Below, one piece after another: positions 12,449 to 23,580 of a stretch of 64,000 nucleotides of DNA. Where the stretch lies: NCBI GenBank assembly GCA_022497145.1, contig MU385878.1, positions 186,001 to 250,000 on the forward strand. The letters run 5' to 3'. The notes under the pieces are model-generated. The model was given only the letters and a program-made list of their open reading frames with translations, was not told where the DNA came from and ran no database searches. The stretch comes from Rostrohypoxylon terebratum (Eukaryota > Ascomycota > Sordariomycetes > Xylariales > Hypoxylaceae). The stretch's first letter is position 1, and each line of letters starts with the position of its first letter. A program made the position numbers and the translations under genes.

Positions 12449-13837
12449 GGTGGTTCAGCGTATGCAGAAAGCGAGTTCTGCACAAATCAGTGATGGAGAA
12501 TTGTTAATGTTTAATGTAGAAAAGTAGGAGAAAAAAAGGGAAGAGGTGTTCGTGGCCTCTTTGATAGTCACTTGCGCCGGGATTGAGCTCCGCGCTACGC
12601 TTGCACCGCTTGCACACGTATTACACCGGGGAAGGAAAATGTAGTGGGTAGTTGTATTAATGAAAGTTAAGAAGCAGAAGGGGTCATTACAAGAAGACGA
12701 GAAGACAATGAAAACCCCATTCAAAGAGAATAGGATAATTAAGTCTTTCCCCCCTTTGGCCGTAAATGTAGCGGGACGAAGGTATAGAAAGTATAGGAAG
12801 AGGGTTGAAGGGTAAAGGGTAAGGGGTGGTAGTGGTAGAATGGAAATGGTGAATACGGCATCAGAAATTATTTTGAGCTTTTCTGCTCCAGGGTTGTTTG
12901 GCCTCCAAGCATGTCTTGAACAAGTACCTATTAAAGTCCTTCAGTTCCTTCCCAATGAATTGCTATTAACCAATTAGGTTCGAGTCTTGAAATTCAGTTT
13001 GCATGGGTCAACCGCGTAATCGTTTAGATGCTACAGTGGCCTTATCCAGTTTGGCGGATAGTAGATTAGCGCAGGGGGTCTCTTTCTGGGCTTCTGGACT
13101 TGTCCGGGTCCCAAAAAAAGATTCAGCTGCAACTGCCTTCTAAAACAAACCGCACAGCATGCCCCAATGCGACAAATTTATTCGATGCATGTACAAAGCC
13201 TCGCCAAATACCTAGTAACACGCTTTTTTTGTGCAACCTGACGCGAATGCAGCTTAACACAAGCCCCGTAATTCTGTAATTGATGAACACGAGTTATGCC
13301 GTACGTCTAGTGCATCGTGCGATAGCCTGATAGCCTTTCACATACCTGACTAGGTTAGAAAGAGTATTAATAATTGTGTTCCCTTGATAAATTAATATTG
13401 TCAGACAAATCTGCATGTACGTATTGCCATGTATTACTTTCAAAACTGGTTTACATAAATCACATTATCAATTCCAATTGCAGCTGGAGTTGTTGACTTC
13501 TCCCCAGATACCAAGCTACATACAAGGTATGCCTGTATATTACAGATAAAAATCAGTAGGGACTTGGCTCTTATTTTAAGTTAAAGTTCTTGGCATATAT
13601 GCAAGACTGCAAGAAGCTCATTGGCTTAAACTGCGGATTATTTGATAATCCGTCCGTGCTTGTACCCCAGACTATTCTAAAAAGACATTTTCGTCAGAGC
13701 TTCTTTACTGTAACATCATACAATCTCAACCAATACTAGCGACTTTTTTCCGGTTCAGCCTCCACAGTCGCGTTCACCCTCAACCCCCATCCACACCCAT
13801 ACTATATTTCGAGGGAGGCTCTGAGACTGCCATCAAT
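12449..13837. promoter_or_regulatory. divergent intergenic region between PMT1 and SF3A1
   Basis: This 1.39-kb head-to-head spacer must hold both promoters. I see no well-defined element beyond pyrimidine-rich stretches just upstream of the SF3A1 ATG. No gene is supported here; the 89-codon frame at 12455-12724 lacks coding features. Confidence 0.5.
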
Positions 13838-15502
13838 ATGGCCGCGACTAACGGTGATGCGACGGTTTTAGATGATATCAAACCCCCTCAGGGTATAGTC
13901 CTACCGCCTAAGGAATTCAGGAGTAAGTCGAAATTCGAGCATCATCGTACCCTAACACGTGCTAAGCTAATCAACCTTGTAGATATCCTCGAGAAGACCG
14001 CCGGATTCGTCGCGCGCAATGGCCTCTCATTCGAAGATCGCATTCGAGAAAAAGAGAAACACAATCCCAAGTTCAGTTTCTTGAGCAACGCAGACCCCTA
14101 TAATCCTTTCTATTTATGGCGACTGAGCGAGATCAAGGAGGGTCGTGGTACTGCTGTTGCTGCTGGTCGGGCAGGCGAAGCTGCCGTTGCTGTCGAGACA
14201 AAGCCCGAGGGCCCTCCTAAGCCTCCTGACTTCCAATTCTCCGCGCGTATGCCCAACATCAGCGCCCAGGATCTCGAGGTTGTGAAACTGACTGCTCTGT
14301 TTGTTGCAAAGAATGGCAGGCAGTTCATGACCGCTCTCTCCCAACGGGAGGCTGGAAATTACCAGTTCGACTTTTTACGACCGAACCACAGCCTCCATAA
14401 TTTCTTCCAGCATCTCATCGATCAGTACTCCATGCTTCTTCGAGCCGGTGGAACCGACGGAGAAGGTGGAAAAGTCCAACAGGAGAGAATCGCTGAACTA
14501 CGACGAAATGTCGACGACAAATTCCACATCTTGACTCGAGCAAAGCAAAGAGCTGAGTGGCTGAAACACCAAGAGGATGAAAAGCAGAAGAAAGAAGAGG
14601 ACGAGGAGAAGGAACGCCTATCGTACGCCCAAATCGACTGGCATGACTTTGTCGTTGTTGAGACTGTCGTCTTCACTGAGGCTGATGACCAAGCAAACCT
14701 ACCCCCACCAACCAACCTGTCTGAATTGCAATATGCTTCACTTGAACAGAAAGCCAAGATTTCCGTCAGCGCTAACCTGCGTATTGAAGAAGCTATGCCG
14801 ACTGATGACGACAACGTTTACAATGGATATGGGGCCCAACCTAACTACAACCTCCCCCATCATCCAGCACAACCAGTTCAACCACACCCTTCCATTCCCA
14901 CGCATCCCCAAGCTGCCTATCATACTACGCCGCCTCCACGCCCGAACGGTATCCAGGAAGACGAGGAAGCGCACCGAATACGTGAAAGAGAGGAAGCTCG
15001 AATGCGCATGCAACATGCGCAGGCCGAAGCCAAGGGTGGTGCTGCCCCTATGAAAATCAAAGAGAATTACGTCCCTCGCGCTGCTGCACGAGCGGCCAAT
15101 CGACAAGGCATACAAATGGCTCTCTGCCCGAACTGTCACCAGCAGATCCCGATGAACGAGCTGGAGGCGCATATGAGGATCGAACTCCTAGATCCCCAGT
15201 GGAAGGAACAGAAGGCGAAGGCGGATTCACGTTATGCTACTACAAACTTGACGCATTCCGACGTTGCTAATAACTTGAAGAGGTTCGCAAGCCAACGGAG
15301 TGACTTGTTTGACGGTGTTACTGGGCAACCTATTTCAGAGGAAGAGGCGGCTAGAAGGAAGCGGACAGCATTAAACAGCTTCGACGGCAACCCTGACTCC
15401 AGAAACCAAGCCCACATGAACCACATGCCGAACGTCAATGTCGACGAACAGATTGCCCGAATCCACCAGAAGTTCGCTAAAGACAATCAACAGGGTCGCT
15501 GA
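13838..15502 (+). CDS. SF3A1: splicing factor 3A subunit 1 (SF3a120/Prp21 family)
   Basis: This is an intronless 554-aa frame. It has two SURP (SWAP) modules at about residues 45-95 (TAGFVARNGLSFEDRI, FSFL) and 145-195 (LTALFVAKNGRQFM, FDFL, HSLHNFF). A charged coiled-coil-like segment follows around 225-260, then a Pro-rich linker. The C-terminal block contains CPNCHQQIPMNELEAHMRIE and a segment with DLFDG. The animal protein continues into a ubiquitin-like domain; here the protein ends before one, as in other fungi. By family, it is a U2 snRNP subunit that contacts SF3A2/SF3A3 and acts in prespliceosome assembly in the nucleus. The ATG at 13838 begins MAATNGD just before the conserved PPQGIVLPP segment. 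It converges with the UBX gene. Confidence 0.95.
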   Translation: MAATNGDATVLDDIKPPQGIVLPPKEFRSKSKFEHHRTLTRAKLINLVDILEKTAGFVARNGLSFEDRIREKEKHNPKFSFLSNADPYNPFYLWRLSEIKEGRGTAVAAGRAGEAAVAVETKPEGPPKPPDFQFSARMPNISAQDLEVVKLTALFVAKNGRQFMTALSQREAGNYQFDFLRPNHSLHNFFQHLIDQYSMLLRAGGTDGEGGKVQQERIAELRRNVDDKFHILTRAKQRAEWLKHQEDEKQKKEEDEEKERLSYAQIDWHDFVVVETVVFTEADDQANLPPPTNLSELQYASLEQKAKISVSANLRIEEAMPTDDDNVYNGYGAQPNYNLPHHPAQPVQPHPSIPTHPQAAYHTTPPPRPNGIQEDEEAHRIREREEARMRMQHAQAEAKGGAAPMKIKENYVPRAAARAANRQGIQMALCPNCHQQIPMNELEAHMRIELLDPQWKEQKAKADSRYATTNLTHSDVANNLKRFASQRSDLFDGVTGQPISEEEAARRKRTALNSFDGNPDSRNQAHMNHMPNVNVDEQIARIHQKFAKDNQQGR

Positions 15503-16195
15503 TGCTCTATGATCAGATTGCTTTAGCTATTCTAGTATAAATACTACGTGGGTGTGGTCACTCGTGGATGGAAAATAACAAGCCGGGTATCGTGTGGATA
15601 GGGTAAAATATCCGCCACCAATTTCACGGAGCTTCTCTAGTTCCTCCTTTTGCGGTCATCCCGTGCGTGCATGGGACAACGGGGCAGGAGGTTGAGGACG
15701 ATTCTTTTAAAAACCGAACAGGTAAAAATACCCAAGAAATTAGCTCACCTTCATATATCAAAATGCTCATACTTCAATACAGCTATGTCACGCAACAAAC
15801 TTGCCGAGTGCTTGCCCCCTAGCACATCGCAATTAGCCGTGCTATCTACTATGTGACGAGAGGCGTCCTTGTGAGGACTATTCATAAGACATGGATCTAT
15901 CTTGTAGAACATCTGTATAGTATATATGACGTAACGAACGATCTTCTATACTAACATAAACATGCGGAGGTGGCGTTAGAAATGGCCTGGATATGGAACA
16001 GGCGACACATATATCATCCATGTACTCGTGTATATTCTTTTCGGTTTCTGGCATTAGCAGGCATTTGGTGTTAGTCTACAAGGCGAGACAATCAAAACAA
16101 GATTTCAAAGTGATTTAACAGAGTGACTTGCTTTACTACACGATTCTTACAATGATCTACCGCGCAAGGTAAGCTTGGACATCTGGGTCTCTTAT
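15503..16195. other. convergent intergenic spacer
   Basis: The 3' UTRs of SF3A1 and the UBX gene meet here. No further gene or repeat is recognised. Confidence 0.6.
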
Positions 16196-17803
16196 CTACT
16201 CGACATCTTCTTCACCACTATCAGATTCTTCCTCTTCATCATCATCGGGAATCACGCTCTCCACTATGAGATTTCCAGACCTACCGATAGTGCTTCCCAG
16301 CGTAGCGCTCTCGTCCGGCTGGTACACAACCCGGGGCATCGGGGCCGCGATGCGGAACTTGTACTCATGCGTGTAGTCCTCGGGACGCTCGCGGTCGGAC
16401 TCCTCCCCGCTCTCCTTCTCCCGGTTGACTTCCTCGTCCGGGTTTGTGAGGAGGTCGTAGCACTCGACGAACGCGTACAGCTCTTCTACCGTCGTCGTGG
16501 CCGCAAAGCGGCGTACGACCCGGCCTCCCGCGTTATCCGGCATCTTGAGTGCTAGTCGCACGACTGCTTTCGGGTCGGCGGAGGAATCGGGTTCGGGGGC
16601 GATGGTGGTCGCGCGCCAGCGTCGCCATTGCTCCCGTTTTTGGGCTAGGCGCTCGGCGACTAGTGCTTGCTCCCTGGCTTGCTCTTCGGCGAGCTTGGCC
16701 TGTGCCTCGGCTTCCTTGCGCTGGCGGGCTCGCTCCCTATCACGGGCGAGAGAGCGCTCGTACGCGGAGTCCTGCTCGGTTCGCAGGTTTCGCGCGAGGT
16801 CCTGGGCGGCTCGGTCGGCGCGCACACCGGCTAGGTCCGGAGCGTACTTGTTGATGGCCGTTTGGATCTCGGCTATATAGGTTTGTGGAGACATGGGGCC
16901 GGCAAGGCGCTTGACGATGCTCATGCGGGTGCTGCCCTCTTTAGGGGTTAGACACACGAGGCATGAAAAGGGGAATTTGGTGCAGTTGTACTCCGCAGCA
17001 ACCTGGTAGGCCTCGGAGTCGAGGACGTTGCCGCCCCACAAGACGATGTTGTTCGCAGGGTCGTTGATAAAGTTTATTGTTTCCGGCGAGAGAAGGGTCT
17101 CTCGGGTGTAAGATTCGGTATCGTCGTGCTCGGGTGACATGAGCACAATTAAGAGGAATTTGAGCTCTGACTTGGCGAGGTCAAGGGCCTGGGCAAAACC
17201 GCCCTCGTGCCAAGGTAGGCTGGTGTTGCCGTATTCTTCTTCGAATTCCCGCTTGAATCGGGCTGCTGTATCTCGCGGCATGAGCATGCGCCGCCCCATC
17301 GTACCTTTCCATCCACTCGTCATGCTCGTCGTTATCGCCCGTGGTCGTACAGATGCTGGTAAAAATGCGAATATGTATAGGAATGTGCGGAAGAGCGTCG
17401 AAACGGCTCTAAACCCGAAAGTGAAAGGTGAGAATATTATGGAGAAGAGGAGCGGCGTACGGTGAGTTGACTGAGGTGGCGGCACGATTCTCGGGGCGGG
17501 ATCTGGTCTAAGTCGAGGTAAAGCACGTCCGGAGGGTCGGGAAGAAGCCATGAAGCTCTCCTGTAGATTCTCATGCCTTGCTGCCTGTCGTGGGATGTTG
17601 TTTTGTGCCTCGAGAGCTTCAGCTATGGGGTCGGGACCCTCGCCATCGAAAAATTTCGATATTGCTATCTGAACGTTCCATTGCGACCTTTCCAATAAAG
17701 GCACTGCATCCTTAATATCCTGTGCCGTAACTTGGGTGTACTGTTCCAGAGCAGATTGCTGCTCAGGGGAGAGCTGACTTAGGTCGACGCCGTTATCTGC
17801 CAT
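16196..17803 (-). CDS. UBX domain protein with UBA-like, membrane hairpin and UAS regions (FAF2/UBXD8/Ubx2-like)
   Basis: This is a 535-aa frame without introns. In order it has an N-terminal UBA-like three-helix region (about 12-55, SPEQQSALEQYTQVTAQDI) and a hydrophobic stretch at about 118-152 (LLFSIIFSPFTFGF, FLYIFAFLPASV) that could form an ER or lipid-droplet hairpin. A UAS thioredoxin-like domain follows (about 175-310), then a long Arg/Glu/Ala-rich coiled coil (about 330-405). A UBX domain (about 420-520) and an acidic tail end the protein. By family, such proteins recruit Cdc48/p97 to ubiquitinated ER or lipid-droplet substrates (ERAD). The order UBA-hairpin-UAS-coil-UBX matches FAF2/UBXD8 and yeast Ubx2-type proteins; orthology to one of them is inferred. 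It is divergent from PAN3. Confidence 0.9.
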   Translation of the reverse strand: MADNGVDLSQLSPEQQSALEQYTQVTAQDIKDAVPLLERSQWNVQIAISKFFDGEGPDPIAEALEAQNNIPRQAARHENLQESFMASSRPSGRALPRLRPDPAPRIVPPPQSTHRTPLLFSIIFSPFTFGFRAVSTLFRTFLYIFAFLPASVRPRAITTSMTSGWKGTMGRRMLMPRDTAARFKREFEEEYGNTSLPWHEGGFAQALDLAKSELKFLLIVLMSPEHDDTESYTRETLLSPETINFINDPANNIVLWGGNVLDSEAYQVAAEYNCTKFPFSCLVCLTPKEGSTRMSIVKRLAGPMSPQTYIAEIQTAINKYAPDLAGVRADRAAQDLARNLRTEQDSAYERSLARDRERARQRKEAEAQAKLAEEQAREQALVAERLAQKREQWRRWRATTIAPEPDSSADPKAVVRLALKMPDNAGGRVVRRFAATTTVEELYAFVECYDLLTNPDEEVNREKESGEESDRERPEDYTHEYKFRIAAPMPRVVYQPDESATLGSTIGRSGNLIVESVIPDDDEEEESDSGEEDVE

Positions 17804-19277
17804 CTTGTAAAGTGCAGGGGCGGCTGTTGGAAATGTGTGTGTAGCCCGATTTCAAGATTTCCCCATACGTCATATGGATAATAGGGTAGTTGTAGGGCAA
17901 GATCATTGCTGGCGTCTGGCTGACAAGAATTAGCTACCTAGCTGTCTAGGACAGCCTCCAAACCGGATATAGAACTCCGGATTCAGCCTCGGGCGTGGGT
18001 TCGAGGCGGCAGGGCGGGTATTACGTCGAGTGTAAAATGTAGAATGTACAGGTAGCTTTCATGCCCCAACAGGTTCTGCTATTATGGTGGCTACCTGAGG
18101 CATACAAAGATACAGAGAAGCTGTGAAATGTATCCTGTGAAGGGTGAGAAGAGTACTGTCAAAGAACAGTTGAGGCTGAGCAGCGTCTAATAAGATGATA
18201 GAGCTGGCCTGTTGGTGAGGCTTTCGTGTCCAAATGTTGGTGGACCCACCTATTACGATGGAATGATGGTGGATGGAAGATATGGTAGATAAATGAATTG
18301 CAAGGTAATAGCGCGCTGCTGCATCGGGAGGTGACGACAAGGCAGCCGGAGAATGTAAGATTGATTTAGTGGCCGACCTGGCAGCCTGGGCTGACTGGGT
18401 TGCTAAATCAACTAAAATCAACTACTCCGTACTAATAGTGCAGCTGCTAATAGTCAGATAGTGTATTATTAATTCTACCTAGCATATATTATTTAATTGT
18501 AAAGTTGGGGAAATGTGTTACGACCTTGCCTTACGTAGGTTAGTGCCTTTCACGCACCGTGAGATACGTGGTACCGAGTTCGAGAGCTAAACCTTATATA
18601 GTTAGTCATAAGCTCTCAGCATACCCTAAGGAGATTAGTGTCCTCCACAAACTGCAAATCGAAACCCAAGGCTGAGGAGGCAGGGAGGAAACAACTCTTG
18701 GCGTTAAATGCATCCATGGATAGCATTAGTCTAAGGACAACCAATCAGACAGTAAACCCTTTCTTAGTAATCGGCCGCCGTCATCCCACTACACAGTACA
18801 ACCGTACAACCTCTAGTCGGTTGAACCTTGACACGCCGCATCCTTTCTTTATATCCTTATCGCCAGCCTCACCCTCACTTTTCACCCAGAGGCTCCAATT
18901 GATACACATGGTTTTGATTTTTATCATTTATACACATTTGCTGTGCGTCGTATTGAATTTTATGGGTGAACCTTCGCCCCTTCTGGTTAGAAAAAATGGG
19001 AGCGCTTTGAGGTGTTGAGTAGGTGCAATTCGCATATCCCTTCGGAATTATCCTTTGCCCTGTCTCTCTCTCTCCCTCTCTCTTGTTCTCTCTCCCCTCT
19101 CCCCTCTCCTTTCTAGCTATCTAAATATATTAAATAAACTATTCAAGGTTGTTAATAAAGTTATCCTCTCAGGCGTCGTAACGAAAAGGGCCATAGTTAC
19201 TCTACTCCCAATTAAACATCCTGACGGGCGCGATTACTCCATGACGAGAATACGAGATTCCACATCATATATCACAA
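17804..19277. promoter_or_regulatory. divergent intergenic region between UBX gene and PAN3
   Basis: This 1.47-kb spacer has no supportable gene. The frames at 18059-18421 and 18638-19018 look non-coding: biased, no motifs, poor contexts. A strong CT-rich tract occupies about 19051-19114, roughly 165 bp before the PAN3 ATG. CT tracts of this kind are common just upstream of transcription starts in filamentous fungi, so it is a candidate core promoter element. Confidence 0.5.
19051..19114 (+). promoter_or_regulatory. CT-rich tract upstream of PAN3
   Basis: A nearly pure pyrimidine run lies on the plus strand (repeats of tctctc and cccctct), ending about 165 bp before the PAN3 start codon. CT-rich blocks near transcription starts are well known in filamentous ascomycetes; the role here is inferred from position. 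Confidence 0.45.
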
Positions 19278-22200
19278 ATGGCAAACACGCGCTACGGCAC
19301 TGCCGATAGAGGGAGGCAAATGGCCTCCCCTAGGCCTAAGACGCGCGGTAAGCGTCTATCCCCATCGCTGTAGCCGTTAAAGAGATTACAATGAACATGA
19401 TCTAATATGTATGCGCCTGCTTAGATAACAAGGATACCCTCTGTCGAAATGTGTTGATCTATGGTCACTGCCGTTATGAGGACCAAGGTTGCAACTTCAA
19501 TCATGATAAAGGATCCTCCAACTCGATGGATAAGTAAGTGGTTCTCTCATTCGCTATTATGATTTGTTTCGGTTCGATGTTGCTTCACATTCCCTCCAAT
19601 GAGTGTCCTGGCTGGCCCGCATGCTATGATATCATCCGAGTCTCTACAAGACACCCACCGCAAATTATATAGAATTAGAAACTCCGGGATTTCGACTAGA
19701 ACACATAGCAACGTTAGTCAATATCTTACCTGTTGTGCATCCGACGCAATTTGACACGGCTTGGCGAATACGTTCGAGTCCGACTCAACCATCCACGAAA
19801 CTATCAGACAGAGAACCTAGGTCCTAGGTTCTCTTGAAATATCCCAACAATGTTTCGCAGGAGACGCGGAAGAGATAGGATAGAAGAATCAGGAGGATCA
19901 GACGAAACTCGGAAGGGCAAGGGCAAGGGCAAGGACATAGACGTTGATTCCATGGTGGAGTTCCCTCCTTTGCAATCGAAAAAACACGCAGGTCTATGTA
20001 CTACTACAAGATGCCAACATCGGACGGCGTCCATGCCAGCGACCTTCACTTCTTCTCAATTGGCCTCTGAACAGACAGCCCTACCTTTACCATCTCCCAC
20101 TGTCGAATCGTCAACCAAATGCCCCCCACATGGCGAATCAGACCAAGGCAACTTAAATCCGGATTCACCCCCAAGCTCAGGCACGGAAAGCTTCGAGACC
20201 GCTCGTTCTCATATTTCTACTGTCTCCTACGGACACCAACTACTTGACATGGCTCCTGCTCGTTCGAGTTCAGCACCTCTTGAAAATGGGATTACTATCA
20301 AGCTTCCAGATGGAGATGGTCATACCACTATCCAATACCTTACTCCAGAAGGCTACCACAAGGGACATAAGTCAATTCACAGCGACGGAGCCAGCCCAAA
20401 TCTGTCTTTCAGTTCCAATGATCCTCGCGTTACATCACACAGCAAGGTTACTAATCTATCTTCTAGTGGTAGCGCAAAGAAATCTTTAAATGTCGAATCA
20501 CCCTCGTTCACCCCTACCCAACTTGGAGGTAAAAAATCCAACTTTTCGACAAATGCCACCCCCTTCACCCCTAGAGGTGCCTCTGCGTGTAAGAATTCCC
20601 AAATTGAAATATCAATACGTGTGCGCTTATATTAACCATAGCTACAATATTAGCCCTCCAACAAGATACTGGTGCCTCCCTTTACAAATCAGCAGCATTT
20701 CCAGATTTCGCTCCTCAAAATTACGATTTAAATACTGCAGTACGTTTTAAACCGATTACACAAAGGCTAGTTGATTTTGACGATATGTAGACTGCAACAA
20801 ACGGTTCAGCAGACAGTGGATCCCTTAGCTACGATCCATTTACGATGTCTGCTGTTAACCAGGCGCTTCCGTCGGCGCAATATAACCCTTATGCTGAGGA
20901 TCACAGCACCTTAGCCGGAGCTGGTGCTCCTTATTACGCTGCGCAGAATTCATATGCAGCTCCCTCTCAACCTGTAAGTTCCTAATTTCCAAATTACTTA
21001 TTCTTAGTTTCAATCTAACTACCCTTAGCTTCAATATCACCTTTACTATCCCGTTACATCAGGAAGGGAAAATCTACAGCCTTACCAGAGACAAGTATTC
21101 GATCTGTTCCTTCCCGATTCCATCAGAGAGGACCTCCAGAAAAAGTCAGAGGCTGCGAGACAAGTTCTCCCGAGTCAACCTGGAGTGCAGTTACCCACTC
21201 TCCAACACTATCACTCCCTTGTGCCTCTAGATATCAAACTTCGAGGCGTTCCCAATATTCTTGCACTACCGAGCTGGGTGTTCAAGGCGACTTCTCGCAA
21301 GAATGGAAACATATTCTGCCTAAGGCGAATCGAAGGTTTGTCTTCATTCCAAACCAAAGGAACATCTAACTGAATTGATCGCAGGTTTCCGCCTCACCAA
21401 TGAGGAAGCAATCAAAGCCGTGAATTCATGGAAAAAGATTATACACCCAAATATAGTCACAACGATTGAAGCATTCACGACAAGAGATTTTAACGATAGC
21501 TCGCTCGTGTTTGTTCACAGTTATCACCCTCTTTCAAAAACGCTAGCGGAACACCACTTTCCTAGCAACCGCTACGGTCGTCCTCAGCCTGTTGCAGAGA
21601 AGGTTTTGTGGAGCTATCTAGTACAGCTCGCGAGTGCCATTAAAGCCATCCACAAAGCTAAGCTCGCAGCGCGCTGCGTTGACCCCAGCAAGGTGATTCT
21701 GACAGATAAGAATCGTGTTCGACTCAGCGCATGCTCTATCCTAGACGTACTCCATTTCGAAGTACCTCGCCGACTTGAGGAATTGCAACATGAGGACTTC
21801 TTTCACCTCGGCCGACTCATCTTGAGCATTGCGACAAATACGCCGATTAGAAATCTTGGCGATCTACGTTTACCTCTGGAGCAATTATCTAGGACGTATT
21901 CGCCCGAACTCAAGGAGAGGATCTCGTGGTTACTTACTCCGCCGCAGAATATCCCAGACAAGACAGCAGAGCATTTGGTTTTCGACCTTGCACAGCATGC
22001 TGATGATGTGCTAGTAGCATCATTCAACGCTCACGACGAGACCGTCTCTCACCTCGGCAGGGAGCTCGAAAATGGTCGATTGGTACGACTCATGGCGAAG
22101 TTGGGTTCGATCAATGAACGACCGGAGTTTGACAATGATCCAAATTGGGCCGAGAACTCGGAACGTTACACATTGAAGCTATTCCGGGACTACGTCTTTC

Positions 22201-22421
22201 ACCAAGTCGATGCCCAAGGGAATCCAGTGATAGACCTTGGTCATATCATTAGCTGCCTGAATAAGCTAGATGCCGGTATTGACGAGAGAATTTATCTAAC
22301 CAGCCGGGACCACCAATCGACTTTTGTAGTCTCGTACAAGGAATTAAAGAAACAAGCCCAGAGTGCATTCAACGACCTATTTAAGGCAAGCAACAAACAG
22401 CAAGCTAGCCGGGGCTATTAG
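19278..22421 (+). CDS. PAN3: PAN3, PAN2-PAN3 poly(A) nuclease regulatory subunit
   Basis: The conservative exon model is 19278-19347, 19425-19533, 20467-20588, 20642-20739, 20791-20973, 21029-21335 and 21385-22421, giving about 641 aa, the usual fungal PAN3 size. Seen are a CCCH finger (Cys30, Cys39, Cys46, His50), a PAM2 motif for poly(A)-binding protein (SLNVESPSFTP), and an atypical, probably inactive kinase fold after about residue 250. This is followed by a C-terminal coil and knob region. By family, PAN3 tethers the PAN2 deadenylase to poly(A)-bound Pab1 for cytoplasmic mRNA tail trimming. The oddity is that the intron between finger and PAM2 would be 933 bp. A second acceptor at 19859-19860 in the same phase would retain 19861-20466, an open 202-codon Ser/Pro-rich insert, and give about 843 aa. 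All junctions keep frame. It converges with LSM7. Confidence 0.93.
19810..19834. repeat. near-perfect palindrome inside PAN3 intron
   Basis: Twelve-base arms agagaacctagg and cctaggttctct are separated by a single t. The palindrome lies in the second PAN3 intron, 15 bases before an internal ATG at 19850 and 25 bases before the candidate upstream acceptor. Confidence 0.85.
19861..20466 (+). CDS. PAN3: possible alternatively spliced 202-codon segment of PAN3
   Basis: The donor at 19534 can join either acceptor tttcgcag (AG 19859-19860) or ttctag (AG 20465-20466). Both leave the same phase, and the difference is exactly 606 nt with no stop codon. The encoded stretch is hydrophilic and Ser/Pro/Thr-rich with a basic Lys-Gly start, so it is likely disordered, and I recognise no domain. 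Reading straight through the donor gives an immediate stop. An internal ATG at 19850 could alternatively start a PAN3 form lacking the finger. Whether the segment is exon, retained intron or alternative N-terminus is unresolved. Confidence 0.5.
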
Positions 22422-23580
22422 AACGAGACACGTGCTGGCCGTGATTCAGGGTCAGCAGATGATGTTCTCAGATCAAGAACGTACTATCCAATGAATCATC
22501 CAACAAGGGGGTTCGGGCCCTATAAGAAGAAAACTGGCTGGTAAAGTGGAAGCTCAGGACATTCGACGCAATTCTGAATCAGAGAAGTCAAGGAAACAGG
22601 GCAAAGAGTTTCGCAGAGATATTAGAAATAGCACAAAGATGGACAGGGGCATTCGAGATAAGACCAATTTAAGATGGGTCCTTCTAGAACGCTCGATAAT
22701 CAACAGCCTATGAGACAGATGGTTTTTTTAAACCTCCTCGACTACGAGAATACCCACAAATGGCAAGCTACAAGCAAAGCCAGTCACCACTCCCGTGTTT
22801 TTTCCAGCCGCAGATAATGAAACGAAGGATTACTTAGTATCAAGAGATGAGATAATATGCTATATTGGACTATATATCTGGGCGTGCTACGTTGTTGAAT
22901 ACTCCGGCACAGATGAATCGCATGAAAGCGATCCTCTTTTTCAGAAGTCTTGACTTGCTACTATTGCCAGCAGAAATATGCTTGGCTGGACTATACGGGG
23001 AAGGGTGACGATAGTGATGTGTTTTGAGCAGAGCTTAGGATGAAAGGAGGTGGAGAGAGAGACCGGAACAACGTTGTGGGTGATCAAATACACCGAATCA
23101 TAAAGTAGTATACAAGTAAAGTTTCTTACCGTTCATCATATGCATCGTCTGAGGATAGCCTTGTCAGTAATGGGTGTGGTATGGCATGGACTATCAGTGT
23201 TCATATTCACGCTAATAATGGCAAGGTATTGATAATATATCTTTGACAAGACAGGCATTTGTTCCGACATTCGAAGCAAGGCATGATTGTCGTTTAGGTT
23301 TTATTTCATCTCATTTCGTACCTATACTTAGGTTATCATGCAGTGATATACCTGCCGAATCCTTTTGATTTGTGGGTTTTTCATCACGTAAGTAGTAGAA
23401 TACTCTACTACCTCTAACATCGTGACCTTTCCCTAGATTCAGCTTAAGATCTGAGTTGCGCGCCGGACGAGCTGAATACTATGTGTCTCTTCACACGGTG
23501 ATGCGTGATAACATGTCTACCAGACCGACAAGCTTCTGTCATCTCAATATCCTCGAGGACGACTCATCCCCCAAGTTCTC
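22422..23580. other. convergent intergenic spacer between PAN3 and LSM7
   Basis: The 3' UTRs of the two converging genes lie here. The sequence is AT-rich in places, and no gene, RNA or transposon is recognised. Confidence 0.6.

Noticed and set aside
18059..18421. 120-codon minus-strand frame between the UBX gene and PAN3
   Set aside because: Ser/His/Ile-rich with no domain; lies in a divergent promoter region and has no favourable start or splice partner.
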